Assembly: GCA_015698045.1 (NCBI GenBank)
Contig: BLAL01000356.1
Location: 930,001 to 994,000 of the forward strand
Direction of reading: 5' to 3'
DNA: 64,000 nt
Origin: Rhizophagus clarus
Lineage: Eukaryota > Glomeromycota > Glomeromycetes > Glomerales > Glomeraceae
The translations under genes and the position numbers were made by a program. Shown here piece after piece: positions 11,601 to 22,464 of this stretch (within the stretch, counting starts at the first letter, position 1; every line of letters begins with the position of its first letter). Under the pieces are notes generated by a model. It did not search any database. It was not told the origin of the DNA and was given only the letters and a program-made list of their open reading frames with translations.

Positions 11601-13230
11601 AATTCTGTTGCTACATATGCACATGGCACTATACGAAATTGGCCCTCTTTGACTCGAGCTGAAGCTGCTGCGATTTTTGCTGCTCTACGCGCCTCTCCAG
11701 ATGACTCTACCATCACTATTTACACAGATTCTCAAGCTGCCATTGATGGTTTGAACTTATGTGCTTCCCTTTCTTATACTAACAGTCGTCTGTTTTACAA
11801 AACTACTAACTTTAAGCTGTGGGCTTCTATTGAAAGCTCTATCTGATTAAAACATCTCACTGTCTTTCCTGTTAAGGTTAAAGGTCATGATGGCAATTAT
11901 TGGAACGAATTTGCTGATTCCCTTGCCAATTCCACCCATCACGCTGACACGGCTCTTCTCTTACCAGAGGCTACGTATACTTCATCACACAATATCCGTC
12001 TAGTGTACGATAATGTCATTTGTGAATCCAACCCTAGATGTCTCTTCAAGCTCCACTTTCAGGCCATCTTCTTGAAGGACCTTTTAACTCTCAAACGTTT
12101 TCAATTTGTGTATTGTTTATTTAACAAGGACGACTACGTAATTGATTAGGAACTCACTTAGTTTGCTCTCAATTACTCTCCACCTCACGACGCTTCCTTT
12201 CAGGCTGCTCATGCCTTACGGCACTACACCTTTAAATTCAAACTCTTCCTGGATGATTTGCCTCTCCTAGAAAAATTAAAGATTACCTGCTCTGATCTTT
12301 ATATTGACCTTCTCACATGTCGTTCATGCCGTGATCGCATGGAGGACTTAATGCACCTGATTCTCTGTTCTAAACGCCGCCCTGCTATGCACCAGATCCT
12401 GCAATCTTATCAGAATCATTTGTTTTCTAAGCTTCGCGAAGCTGGTGATTTGGCTGACAAGGACCTCACGCCCATGCTTAGAAAACTCTCCTCTCTTTCC
12501 TACTGGACTATTTCTTCCTCTAATTGGTCCTCTTACGCGCTCATCTGAGGTTGTTTACCCGTAATGTTTATTGATTTATTTGTTGATTTATCTATCCCCC
12601 AGCAATCGGCTATAAAGGTTGTAGCTGCGATTCACAATAATTTCATCCAGAAACTTCGAAAACGCATATGGAATCTGCGCACTTACGATAAAAGTAAGTG
12701 GGAAGACGTGATGAACATTACCCTTAAATTGAAAACTACTTCTCGGCCTTCTAATTTGCCTGCCACTCCGTATGTGCCTTTCTCTTCACTACCTCTTCTG
12801 ACCCAGCTCGTAACTTCACGTGACTCCCAAACTGATTGGATTAAGAACTCGATGATTCAGAGATTACCATGGTATAATCATTTGTCGGGTTTTATGGGTC
12901 GTCTAATAGTGCTACTTAATAACAGCTTTTGCAGGATGGGATGTCGATTTTTATAGTGGGCGTGTTATCCATTATTATGTTAGCATAGTTGCTTCTACTT
13001 TGGTTGGAATATATCAAGGGGGAAAATCTAGGGAAATTTAGTGTAATGCGATTTTTCTTTTTAGATTAATTTTTGTTACTTTATTTTTACTTAGGAGACT
13101 ATATAGTTTTATTTTTAGTTAGTTTTATTTTATCTTGTTTTCTTTTTATTTGTTTCTTATAAATTGTATCGATTGAATAATAATTAATAAAGATAATGGC
13201 TACTATGCCGCATTTGCCTTGAATTTAAAT
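8623..13230 (+). mobile_element. LINE copy 3, 5'-truncated (4.6 kb)
   Basis: It starts directly after the GAATTTAAAT end of copy 2, at the position matching copy 1 base ~983, just before the RT domain. It is clearly more diverged from copy 1 than copy 2 is, and its 3' tail (12957-13230) shares variants with copy 4, such as AATAATAATTAATAAAGAT, that copies 1 and 2 lack. Confidence 0.92.
8625..12956 (+). pseudogene. LINE polyprotein with in-frame stops (RT, RNase H, CCHC), copy 3
   Basis: One frame can be followed over 4.3 kb without a frameshift. It holds NGKAPGPS, DISKAFDS, FMDD (9864-9875), RFLGVWFN, RNase H motifs and the CCHC finger. Four in-frame stops interrupt it: TGA at 11844, TAG at 12147, TAG at 12159 and TGA at 12546. 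The two TAGs replace Trp (TGG in copy 1) and the last TGA replaces CGG. The RNase H motif YYTDGS reads YYTNGS here, so the first catalytic Asp is lost. The endonuclease is absent through 5' truncation. It is not functional. Confidence 0.9.
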
Positions 13231-13462
13231 TCTACTTTGGTTGGAATATATCAAGGGGGAAGATCTAGGGAAATTTAGTGTAATGCGATTTTTCTTTTTA
13301 GATTAATTTTTGTTACTTTATTTTTACTTAGGAGACTATATAGCTTTATTTTTAGTTAATTTTATTTTATTTTGTTTTCTTTTTATTTTTATAAATTGTA
13401 TTGATTGAATAATAATTAATAAAGATATTGGCTTCTATGCCGCATTTGCCTTGAATTTAAAT
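13231..13462 (+). mobile_element. LINE copy 4, 3'-tail-only fragment (232 bp)
   Basis: It is an almost solo 3' tail. It begins with ACTTTGGTTGGAATATATC, as found inside the 3' tail of the other copies, and ends again in GAATTTAAAT. It sits right after the 3' end of copy 3 and shares that copy's tail variants. A CDS is absent. Confidence 0.9.
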
Positions 13463-14154
13463 TCTTTCTTAAAGAAATTATAGATATTAGTCATATGAAC
13501 CTATTGGCAACAAAGTCCCAAAAATCATAGCGGCTTCTACCATTAATATTGTGGTAGGCGCAGTTTCTGTCTCAGCGTATGTCAACAAGTTCGTCCATCA
13601 TAGCCCAGTTCCAATGGACGTTATAGTGGAAACGACGTGAACGTGTGTGGCAAGGCATTATTAGTTTAGATTTGATTTTTATAATTTGATTTTGGGATGA
13701 ATAAAAATTTGAAAGAAAGTCGTAAAATGTCACTTTAAATAAAATTTGAACAATACCTCTTTGGCTTGATTTTATTTCTCGTTTCAATTAAAATTTAATT
13801 TATTACACTTTTCATCATTAAACATATTAATCAAATCTCATGCGGATATGGATTATCTAAATATAAATATCATGATTAAATCAAAAAATAAAAAAAATTT
13901 TAGTTTGATTTCAGTTTCATTTCAATTAAAAATAATTGAAAATCATGCACATGTTTAATTGTTTTAAATATAAATATCAATATATCATATTTAAAAATAA
14001 AACAATTTATTATTAGCACATTCTATTGAATTTTAAATATTTCGCATACATTTCTTAAAAAAATTAATTTTTTTTAATTAATTTAATTAAAAATAATTAT
14101 ATTCTGATTAAATATTTTGCGTACATTTCTTAAAAAAATCATAAAAAAAATCTT
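13463..14154. other. AT-rich gene-free stretch
   Basis: I find no supported gene. A near-duplicate pair of ~35 bp around TACATTTCTTAAAAAAAT lies at about 14030-14070 and 14107-14145. An open frame on the minus strand here has no recognisable content. Confidence 0.4.
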
Positions 14155-14396
14155 GTACATCGTACATGCATGCAATTACTAAATATCATCCCCTTGTGAT
14201 AAATAAAAAATTACACAACACAAATTCAACACAAATTTAACAAATTTAACGAAATTTGGCCAAAATTAATAAATTTTTACCAGAATTATCAACACAAATT
14301 GAACACAAATTGAACATAAAATTTGTGGTGTTGTGCTGGTAATTTTTATTTATTACAAGGGGATGATATTTAGTAATTGTGCATGACAGTATCGTA
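14155..14396. repeat. Foldback MITE-like element (~240 bp)
   Basis: Two long arms are inverted copies: CAATTACTAAATATCATCCC near 14173-14192 and its complement near 14361-14381. The match extends over CTTGTRATAAATAAAAA on the inner side. The spacer is rich in ACACAAATTGAACA. I could not fix a target duplication, so the superfamily is open. Confidence 0.6.
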
Positions 14397-15150
14397 TTTT
14401 TTGGCCAATCAAAATTAGGCTGATCCTTGCATGTGATTTAATCATTTAATCATGCACGCGTTTTTTGTTTTATTTATTTTTGTCTCTTATTTCTTTATTC
14501 TTTTGTTCAATATTTTTAATTTTTTTGTCTCTTCTTTCTATTATTTCTTTAATTATATACAATATATTTACTATATTTTATAATTTATTGCTTTGCAGGT
14601 ATAGAAATATTTGTTTATTAATACTAATTATTTTCATTTTTTTTTTTACCTCTTTGTTACTTTGTATCGTAATACTAATAATAATATCCATGTTTCCTTT
14701 ATTTCTTTTTACTTGTACTTTAATACTAATGATACTAACAATACTAACAACATGTTTATTTTTTCCTTTCTCTTTATTTCTTTATTCTTTTGTTCAATTA
14801 CTTTGCAGGTATAGAAATATTTATTTATTAATACTAATTATTTTAATATTAACGCGTTTTTTTTTACCTCTTTGTTACTTTATGTCATAATACTAACAAT
14901 ACTATCTACGTTTCCTTTATTCCTTTTTACTTGTACTTTAATACTAACGATAATATCCATGTTTCTTTTACTCCTTTTACTGTTTCTTTAACTCTTTTTA
15001 CCTTAACACTAACAATACTAACAATATTTCATTTATCTTTATATCTAATACCAACGTTACTATAACTGTTTCTCTTCTTTTTACATCTAATTGTATCGTT
15101 ACTCTTTCTTTTTTTACTTTTATATATTCTGTATATAGTAATAAATACTT
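14397..15150. repeat. T/C-rich tract with internal ~210-bp duplication and ACTAAC words
   Basis: The block TTTGCAGGTATAGAAATATT occurs at about 14592 and 14803 followed by the same ~70 bp, so a ~210-bp unit is duplicated. The tract is full of TACTAAC/ATACTAA words. It starts with a segment (CCAATCAAAATT, then TGATTTAATCA) resembling the start of the repeat at 18021. Open frames here are only T-rich low complexity. Confidence 0.55.
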
Positions 15151-15224
15151 GTAATTTTTATAATTTAATTCATATTATATCTAATAAAATATACATTATA
15201 TAAACTTATAGTACAAAAATGAAT

Positions 15225-15745
15225 TTTGAAACATTACAAAATATTTATGTAAAATTATGAATTGTCAAAATATTTTAAAAAGTTGCGAAATATTACGCAA
15301 TAAAATTATACAATATTACGAACTGTAAAATTACGAAACTTTGCATATCATAATATTTCAAAATATTTTAAAAAGTTACAAAATATTACGCTTACGCAAA
15401 CTTGCGGCGGTCTGGAAACTTACGAAATATTATGTAAAATTACGAAACTTTGCATATCGTAATATTTCAAAATATTTTAAAAAGTTACAAAATATTACGC
15501 TTACGCAAACTTGCGGTGGTCTGGAAACTTACGAAATATTATGTAAAATTACGAAATATTGCGAATGCGTAAAATTACAGAATATTACGAACTGTAAAAT
15601 TACGAAACTTTGCATATCATAATATTTCAAAATATTTAAAAAGTTACGAAATATTACTCTTCCGCAAACTTACGGCGGGTCTGAAAACTTACGAAATATT
15701 ACGATGAGTAATCTTGCGCAACTTTTCGCACTATAAAATTTCCTG
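15225..15745. repeat. Tandem array built on AAATATTACG/TTACGAAA units
   Basis: The block beginning TTACGAAACTTTGCATAT recurs at 15331, 15440 and 15600, giving spacings of 109 and 160 bp. The longer spacing holds an extra ~51-bp subunit. Each unit includes the CG-bearing stretch ACGCAAACTTGCGG. No coding content. Confidence 0.8.
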
Positions 15746-16054
15746 ATGTGGCAGGACCCCGAATAATACTAATATAACTCACATACAGGTTTGCATAGAG
15801 TTTATATGAAATTACTTTTTAAACCTACAAATTGAGTTTACGTAAATCGGTCAATTTGGGAGTAATTCACATATTATGTTTGCATAGAGTTTATAATAGA
15901 TATATGTGGATTTATTTTTAAAAAATACTAATTTCGGTAAATTAAATTACTTGGTATTTACCAAAATTTATTTTATTTTATTTATTTTTTCACTTTTTTT
16001 CAGTATTTTATACCAAATTTATTTATTTTTATTATTCTTTTTCGGTTTTTAATA
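15746..16054. other. AT-rich spacer with short direct repeat
   Basis: TTTGCATAGAGTTTAT occurs twice about 90 bp apart, near 15790 and 15879. I see nothing else that can be named. Confidence 0.35.
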
Positions 16055-16700
16055 CCCTAATTCCAAAAGTCTGGTCATGTTTTTCATCTGGCAACACTAC
16101 AAAAAATAAAAAAAAATAATTAATTAGTTAAAAAAAAGAACAACGAAAGACACCTCACCCACCTTCTCTTACCTTAATTCCAAAAGTCCGGTTGTGCATT
16201 TTATCTGGCAACACTACAAAAAGTAAAAAAAAAATAATTAATTAGTTAAAAAAAGAACAACAAAAGATACCTCACCCACCCTCTCTTACCTTAATTCCGA
16301 AAGTCTGATCGTGTTTTTCATCTGGCAACACTACAAAAAGTAAAAAAAAAATAATTAATTAGTTAAAAAAAAGAATAACGAAAGACACCTCACCCACCCT
16401 CCCTTACCTTAATTCCAAAAGTCTGGTCGTGTTTTTCATCTGGCAACACTACAAAAAAAATAAAAAAAAAATAATTAATTAATTAGTTAAAAAAAATTAC
16501 CAAAAAATACTTCCCCCACCCTCTCTCACCTTAATTCCAAAAGTCCGGTCGTGCCTTTCATCTGGCAACACTACAAAAAATAAAAATAAAAAATAATTAA
16601 TTAATTAGTTAAAAAAAAATAACGAAACACCTCCCCCAACCCCTCCCTTATCTTAATTCCAAAAGTCCGATCATGCTTTTCGTCCAGCAACACCACAAAA
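16055..16700. repeat. Minisatellite, six units of ~117-122 bp
   Basis: Units start at about 16055, 16172, 16289, 16407, 16529 and 16651 with CCTTAATTCCAAAAGTC. Each continues with CATCTGGCAACACTACAAAA, an A-rich TTAATTAGTTAAAA block and a CACCTCACCCACC block. Units differ by scattered substitutions and by A-run length. Confidence 0.88.
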
Positions 16701-16814
16701 ATAAACTGATAAATGATTAAAAAAAAGATCAGATATTCAGATTATCTGATTAGATTGGCAAGTTACATGACCCTGCCTTTATACTGAATAATTCGTTATA
16801 GCGTTAATGGCATT

Positions 16815-16984
16815 TTGTATTATAAAATCATAAAAAAAAATGCCAGAATTATTAGTACCAGCGTTTTTTATTCATAAAATTGCAAAAAGTGCCAGAATAA
16901 ATAGTTCCAGCATTTTTTATATATAAATTTGCAAAAAAAAATGCTAGAACTATTGGTACTGTCGTTTTTTATAAAAAATTGCCA
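16815..16984. repeat. Short tandem repeat, three units of ~55-65 bp
   Basis: Three units share the pattern TGCCAGAATTATTAGTACCAG, TTTTTTAT, then A-rich, with drift between units. No coding signal. Confidence 0.6.
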
Positions 16985-17195
16985 AGCTTGATCTGGCTCA
17001 TGAGCCGGCTTGAGCTTTTCAAGCCAAGCCCACTGTCAGCTTGAGTTTATCAAGCCAAGCCTAATACCTGACTCAAGCTTTTTCAAGCTGGCTTGTGAGC
17101 CACCAAGCCAATTTAATCATGGCTTGGCTTGGCTCAGCTTGAAAAGCTTGAGCCAGCTTGCAAGCTGGCTCAGCTCATGCAGAGCTTTAATTTGC
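16985..17195. repeat. GC-richer self-complementary word repeat (GCTTGAGCC / AAGCCAAGC)
   Basis: About 200 bp packed with GCTTGAGC, AAGCCAAGCC, CAAGCTGGCT and GGCTCA in both orientations, far richer in GC than its surroundings. This is the style seen near the ends of word-repeat elements elsewhere in the window. I found no terminal inverted repeat or target duplication, so the class is open. An open frame across it reflects the repeat, not a gene. Confidence 0.55.
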
Positions 17196-18020
17196 GAGCA
17201 TTTTAAAAAAAAGAATATATAATAATAAAAAATAACGGCAACAAATTTTAAGAAAAAGAATATATAATAAAAATAACAACAACAAATTTATTGTAAGAAA
17301 AAAAAAAAGATGAAACCTCTTTTTATAAACAATTTTTTATTACCTAGTATTATTATATTAATTACCCTTTAAGAACATTTACGTAAATTATTCTAATTTC
17401 TCAAATATGTCATGATTGTTATGATCTGTCTTCTTTATATTAATTATAATACAGATACAGATCTACAATACAATCAATTACAATGAACAAGTTAAACTCG
17501 ACTTAAACTCAATTGTTATTATCGTGATTCCAAAAAATCAAGATAAAGGTCTTCTTTTTAATTATATATCAAATCTAAAAAAGGTAAAATCTAATAATGT
17601 AAATACATAAATAAATAGTGTTTTTTGTTTTGTTTTATAATAAACTTTTGCCAATTATAAACCACAAATAAACAATTACAGATCTACAATACATTACAAA
17701 GACCTTGAGTGAATGAGTTAAACTCAAGTTGAACTCAAGTTCAACTCGAGTTCAAAGCAAACAATTTAAATTCAAAATAAAATATCTAAGATTAACAAAA
17801 AAGTTGGTAACCTTATAATGAAATCGGTAGTAAATTTTGTGTTAATCATATTTCATTAGGTATAAAAATTCTGATAAATTTAATAAAGTCAGTGATTTTT
17901 TAATAATTTTATTAACTCAAGTTGAGCACGAATAGTGAATAATCAAGTTTGTGCTTCTTCGCTAATATTGACTTGTGCATTCAATAGGTGACCAATTTTG
18001 TGGCTGATATGACTGAATAT
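17196..18020. other. AT-rich stretch with AACTCAAGTTGA words
   Basis: No gene. The word AACTCAAGTT and variants cluster at 17485-17515, 17715-17755 and 17925-17950 in both orientations. This may be a decayed word-repeat element. Confidence 0.35.
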
Positions 18021-18445
18021 AATATTACCCAAATAATCAATAAAAATTGATAATTTTATTGATCATGTAATTGCACGATCATGATTTAATTATTTATTTA
18101 TCGTATTTTTTTTTTTTTCCAAAAACTTTTTTTTCTCTCTCTCAAATTTTTATTTTATTGTTTTTGTCTAAAAAATAAAGATAAAGGTATATTTTTTGTT
18201 GAAATTTCTTTTCCCATTATTAAGTTATTTATAATATTATCCAAATAACCAATAAAAATTGATAATTTTATTGATCATGTGATTGCATGATCACGATTTA
18301 ATTATTTATTTATCATTTTTTTTTTTTTTTTTCAAAACTTTTTTTTTCTCTCTCAAATTTTTACTTTATTGTTATTGTCTAAAAAAATAAAAATAAAGGT
18401 ATATTTTTTGTTGAAATTTCTTTTCCCATTATTATGTTATTCTTA
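18021..18445. repeat. Tandem duplication, unit ~212 bp
   Basis: The block AAATAATCAATAAAAATTGA at 18031 returns at 18243, and the whole ~210 bp matches with few changes, including the inverted TGATCATGTGATTGCATGATCA-like core, a T-run and GGTATATTTTTTGTTGAAA. A partial third copy lies near 18510-18595. Confidence 0.8.
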
Positions 18446-18589
18446 ACACTCTTATTAATATATTTTTCCAATGTATTTCTTCTCACTAACATCCTATTAA
18501 CAATATTCTACTACCGAGTTTTTTACTTTATTAGTTTTTCTAAAAAATAAATACAAAGGTACATTTTTTGTTGAAATTTCTTTTTCCAT

Positions 18590-18895
18590 CCTGTTAACAC
18601 TCTTACTAATATTTTTTTCTAATGTGTTTCCTCCTACTAACATTCTTACTAACAATGTTCTACTGTTAAACATTTTTTATTTCTTACTTTTACTAACACT
18701 TCTACTAACATTAATACTAACATTAATACTTATACTTTATATTTTTTTTATTGACGTTCCTTTTCTACTTCTACTAACTTTCATACTAACATTTATACTA
18801 ACACTTTCTAATGTAAAAATTTTTTTATTAATGTTTCTTTTCTTTTGCTAACATTTCTACTAATATTCATACTAACACTTCTATTACTAACATTT
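18590..18895. repeat. TACTAAC-rich tract
   Basis: About ten exact TACTAAC heptamers occur in ~290 bp, mostly as TACTAACATT or TACTAACACT. It directly follows the 18021 duplication, just as the similar tract at 14700-15060 follows a related segment. The reading frame across it is low-complexity hydrophobic. Confidence 0.6.
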
Positions 18896-19149
18896 TACTT
18901 TCTTTCAAATTAAATAGATATAATAAAATGAAAACAAGCAAACAAGCAAACATTAATTGTGAATAAATTATAATTTGTGTAAAGAGTAGTGAATTTTTTT
19001 TATAATATTTTTTGTATAATATTTTTTTTATTATTGATTGAAAATATAAATAAAACTTTCAGTAATTACAATTAAATGAATTAAATTACTTTTAAATTAC
19101 AATTGTATTTAAATTATAAATTTACTACTATTAATGCCCCATAAATGCT

Positions 19150-19540
19150 ATACTTTTCGGCTATCTGATATGTGTGAAAATTATGAAATTATGCTTATAT
19201 TTCAAATACAAATAGGATACATATCGGGTATATAGGATACTTATTAGCACTATCCGATAAGTGTATAATATCTGTCTGATATTTTTTTTAAAATATATCG
19301 GATACTCAATAAATCTATGATATGTAACTGATATTTAATTACCCAATATGTATGAGATATGTATCCGATATGTATGTTATATGTCACTGATTTTCTGCAT
19401 TTGATAGGTATATATCGGGTACCCGATATGTGTAGTATTATTAAATAGCATACACATATTTCATACATATTAGGTACATATCAGGTACCCAATATATACC
19501 CAATATGTACCTGATAGCATCAATTTTGACCAGTATAATA
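19150..19540. repeat. Word-repeat element built on ATATCGGGTACCCGATATGT
   Basis: Palindromic words of the type TATCGGGTACCCGATATG and GATATGTATCC recur in both orientations. The right edge reads CATCAATTTTGACCAGTA, the complement of TACTGGTCAAAATCAATTC at 28096, so both places carry the same family end. The left end and a target duplication were not found. Confidence 0.55.
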
Positions 19541-19691
19541 ACCTGAAATAAATTATAAGATTATTACCCATTTTATACAATGATTTATTTCTTATTCAAT
19601 TTAATAAAAAACCTTTAATTGCATTTATAATAATATTACCTGTTTTATTTAATAATAATTTTTGATATTTTATAATAGTTTTATCCATTTA

Positions 19692-20663
19692 GAGCTTGAA
19701 ACCAGTACAAAAAACCTTAATCAGTTAAAAATTGGTTAATCAATACCTTAATCAGTTAATTTGTGATATGGTTAACCAGTTATTAACCAGTTAATAATAT
19801 GTTTTTTCAATTTATTGGCTAGTAAATATTAAATACTTTATGTAAAACAAATTTATTTATTTAAAAAAAGAAATACATTATAATTATAATACATATAATA
19901 TTGCATTTTACCTAAAATTTCCCCTTGTATCAAAAAATACAAATAAACAATTTAAATAAATATCAATAAAAAAAAAGATAATTTAATAATTAATAATTCA
20001 TTGAAAATTATAAAAATGATGTTAGTTTGATATTTGAAATTTCAATAGAATGTTTAATAATATTTATCTTATTAGCAAGTTGTGTAAATATATCTATAAA
20101 TTTTGCATTTCTTTTTATGAATAATATTTCTTGAAAAATTTTTAAGTTTAGGATATACATTTGATAATTATATTATTCTCAGTATCTGAAAAATGACGTT
20201 CACTAGGAACAGAAGTGGTTGTGGTTAATAAAATTTTTGTATTAATATGAATAATATGGGAAATCTGTTTTTATATTTATTTCATCATTTATAAGAATTT
20301 TAAGTGTAATCTGGTTTTTCTGTAATATATTTTAAATTAAAATAATCAGAAAAATTATCATCTTCAGACAGTTCAGTCATAATTGTAAATTATAAAATAA
20401 AGATATTTATTTTTTAGTGTTCTTAAAAAAATTATTGATTTAAAAAAGTTTAAATAAAATTATCATTAAATGGTAAAAAATTGCAAAAGAAAATTATCTA
20501 TCAGAAAATTTAATGACAATGATTTGCATTTAACTGGTTAATTTGACTGGTTAATAATTTAACTGGTTAAAAATTACATTTTAATCAGTTAATGGATATT
20601 TTAATTTGTTAATCATTTTAACCAGTTAATTAACTGGTTAAACTTAATTGGTTTCAAGCTCTA
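19692..20663 (-). mobile_element. hAT-type element, decayed (972 bp)
   Basis: Terminal inverted repeats are TAGAGCTTGAAACCA at the left and TTGGTTTCAAGCTCTA at the right. The flanks are TATCCATT (19684-19691) and TATTCATT (20664-20671), a 7/8 match to an 8-bp duplication as hAT elements make. The words TTAACCAGTTAA and AACTGGTTAA repeat inside both ends. On the minus strand near 20182-20235 the translation reads SVPSERHFSDTEN, like the hAT dimerisation motif PSERxFS. The rest of the transposase is gone. Confidence 0.75.
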
Positions 20664-20671
20664 TATTCATT

Positions 20672-21828
20672 TTACTAGTAACCTTTATATAAAGTTTCTG
20701 GAATTTTATTTACACTCAATAAACTAACTAATATATTTTTAAAGCTCCAAATATTCAGCTCAGGATATGCTAGAGAGACAGTGTATGCAGACTAGGTAAA
20801 AAAAAAAGAATATAGACTGGCTTGAATTCTTAGAATATTATATATTCTATATTATTATATTACTATGCTTTATATATTTGATTGGTTAATCTTTCAGCAC
20901 AATTACTTGAGTTGAACAGTATTATTCAAGTTTTGCAATTCCATAATTTTTAAAAATAATAAAATTTTTCAAAAGAAAATATGGTATTCTTTTTTTTTTG
21001 CTGAAAAAGAAATTGTTATTATTTTGTGATAATAGGAGAATTACCTGAAAAGTTTGTTTTAGCAGGTTATTATGATGTTACCTATAGGTAATTATAATAC
21101 AGTACGTAGTTCTTAAAAAATACATTTTTTTTTGCAGAAGTGTGTGAATTTTTTTTACACAATCATGCAATTTTTTTTTTTAACTTCAAAGTGCATTATA
21201 AAAATAAATAACACAAATATAATTAAAGTTTTAAGTTTATTTAATAAGATCAAATTCTCAAAAATGATTAGAAATAATTACATAGAAATAACTACATGTT
21301 CATTGCAAAATAACTTCCAGGTAACTTCTTAAAAAATGCCATTGAAAAAAGAATAAAAAGAATAAGAAAGGTTTTTTAGTAATGATAAGATATGCAAATC
21401 TACATTGATGCCAATTTGCATAGTTACTGCATCACATTATGTAATTTTTGCTAACTTAAGATCAGAAAAATTAAAATGCAAAAAAATAAATAGTTTACTT
21501 TTTTTTTTGGTTATTTTTTGTTTCCAATATATTAATTAAAATCAGTTTATATATATTTATTAAATAAAGTTTTACCTGTATTAGGCCTTTCTCTTTTTTT
21601 AAACTGTATATTCTTATAAATGCTGTATGTCTGCTTATTAAATAAATTAAATTACCCTCTTACTAATTATTTCATGATTTATAGAAACTTATCAGTATCT
21701 GAAACTAACCTAAAACTGTTGTAAACTGATGAGATCACATGTGATACAAATTAGCCATCTATAATGATCAGACCTATTTTTAACCAAATATTTTTTTGTG
21801 CTAGAGTAAAAAAAAAAACTCAATATAT
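20672..21828. other. AT-rich stretch without recognised gene
   Basis: It holds only AT-rich sequence with long T and A runs. Short open frames, such as one at 21132-21332, have no recognisable domain. Confidence 0.4.
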
Positions 21829-22464
21829 GAAATATATTTAATTTTTTTTTTTTTTTTTTTTAGTTAAAACAAGTGCTTTTATTAACTGAAAAAAGATAGA
21901 CAAGTATACAAAAAATCAGTTAGACTAAGCTTACCCGTTCTCCACACTAGGGTCACAAATATATGTCATGATTACTATATCCCTAGCCTATTCTCTTTAG
22001 TGTAATAGGAAGTCTAGTTATAGAATTGTTCAGGATATAAAGGAAACAAAAAAAGAAAAAGAAAAATTCTATAATCTAATAAAACAAAAAACATCACGTA
22101 AAGCGAATGCTAAGCATGACAAGAAGTTAGTATGGAATCGTCTATCTATCCTTCCCAACTAAACTAAACATAATGTTTTAATAATGCCTTCAGCCCAGCG
22201 ATTAATGTTGTAGACAAAACTGTTTTATGATCAGTGAAATATTTCGCCTTTTGAAGTTAAATTCTGAAACTTAGTCCAAACCTCTGTAACCTGCCCAAAT
22301 TTCTGTAACTTCTGAAACCTTAAATTTTAAATTACTTAGTATCCAAAACTTACCCAAACCTAATTTTATGTTTTTATTAAATTTTACATATATTTATTGT
22401 TTTAAAAGATATTTATGATTTATTAAGTACTATATACAATGCATTAATATGAAATTTATAAAAT

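Noticed and set aside
14465-14890. 141-codon hydrophobic open frame
   Set aside because: It is produced by the T/C-rich duplicated tract; residues are almost only F, L, I and S with no domain.
16055-16700. CRISPR-like array
   Set aside because: Units are contiguous 117-122-bp tandem copies without unique spacers, in a eukaryotic setting. This is a minisatellite.
18624-18851. 75-codon open frame
   Set aside because: It lies within the TACTAAC-rich tract and is low complexity.
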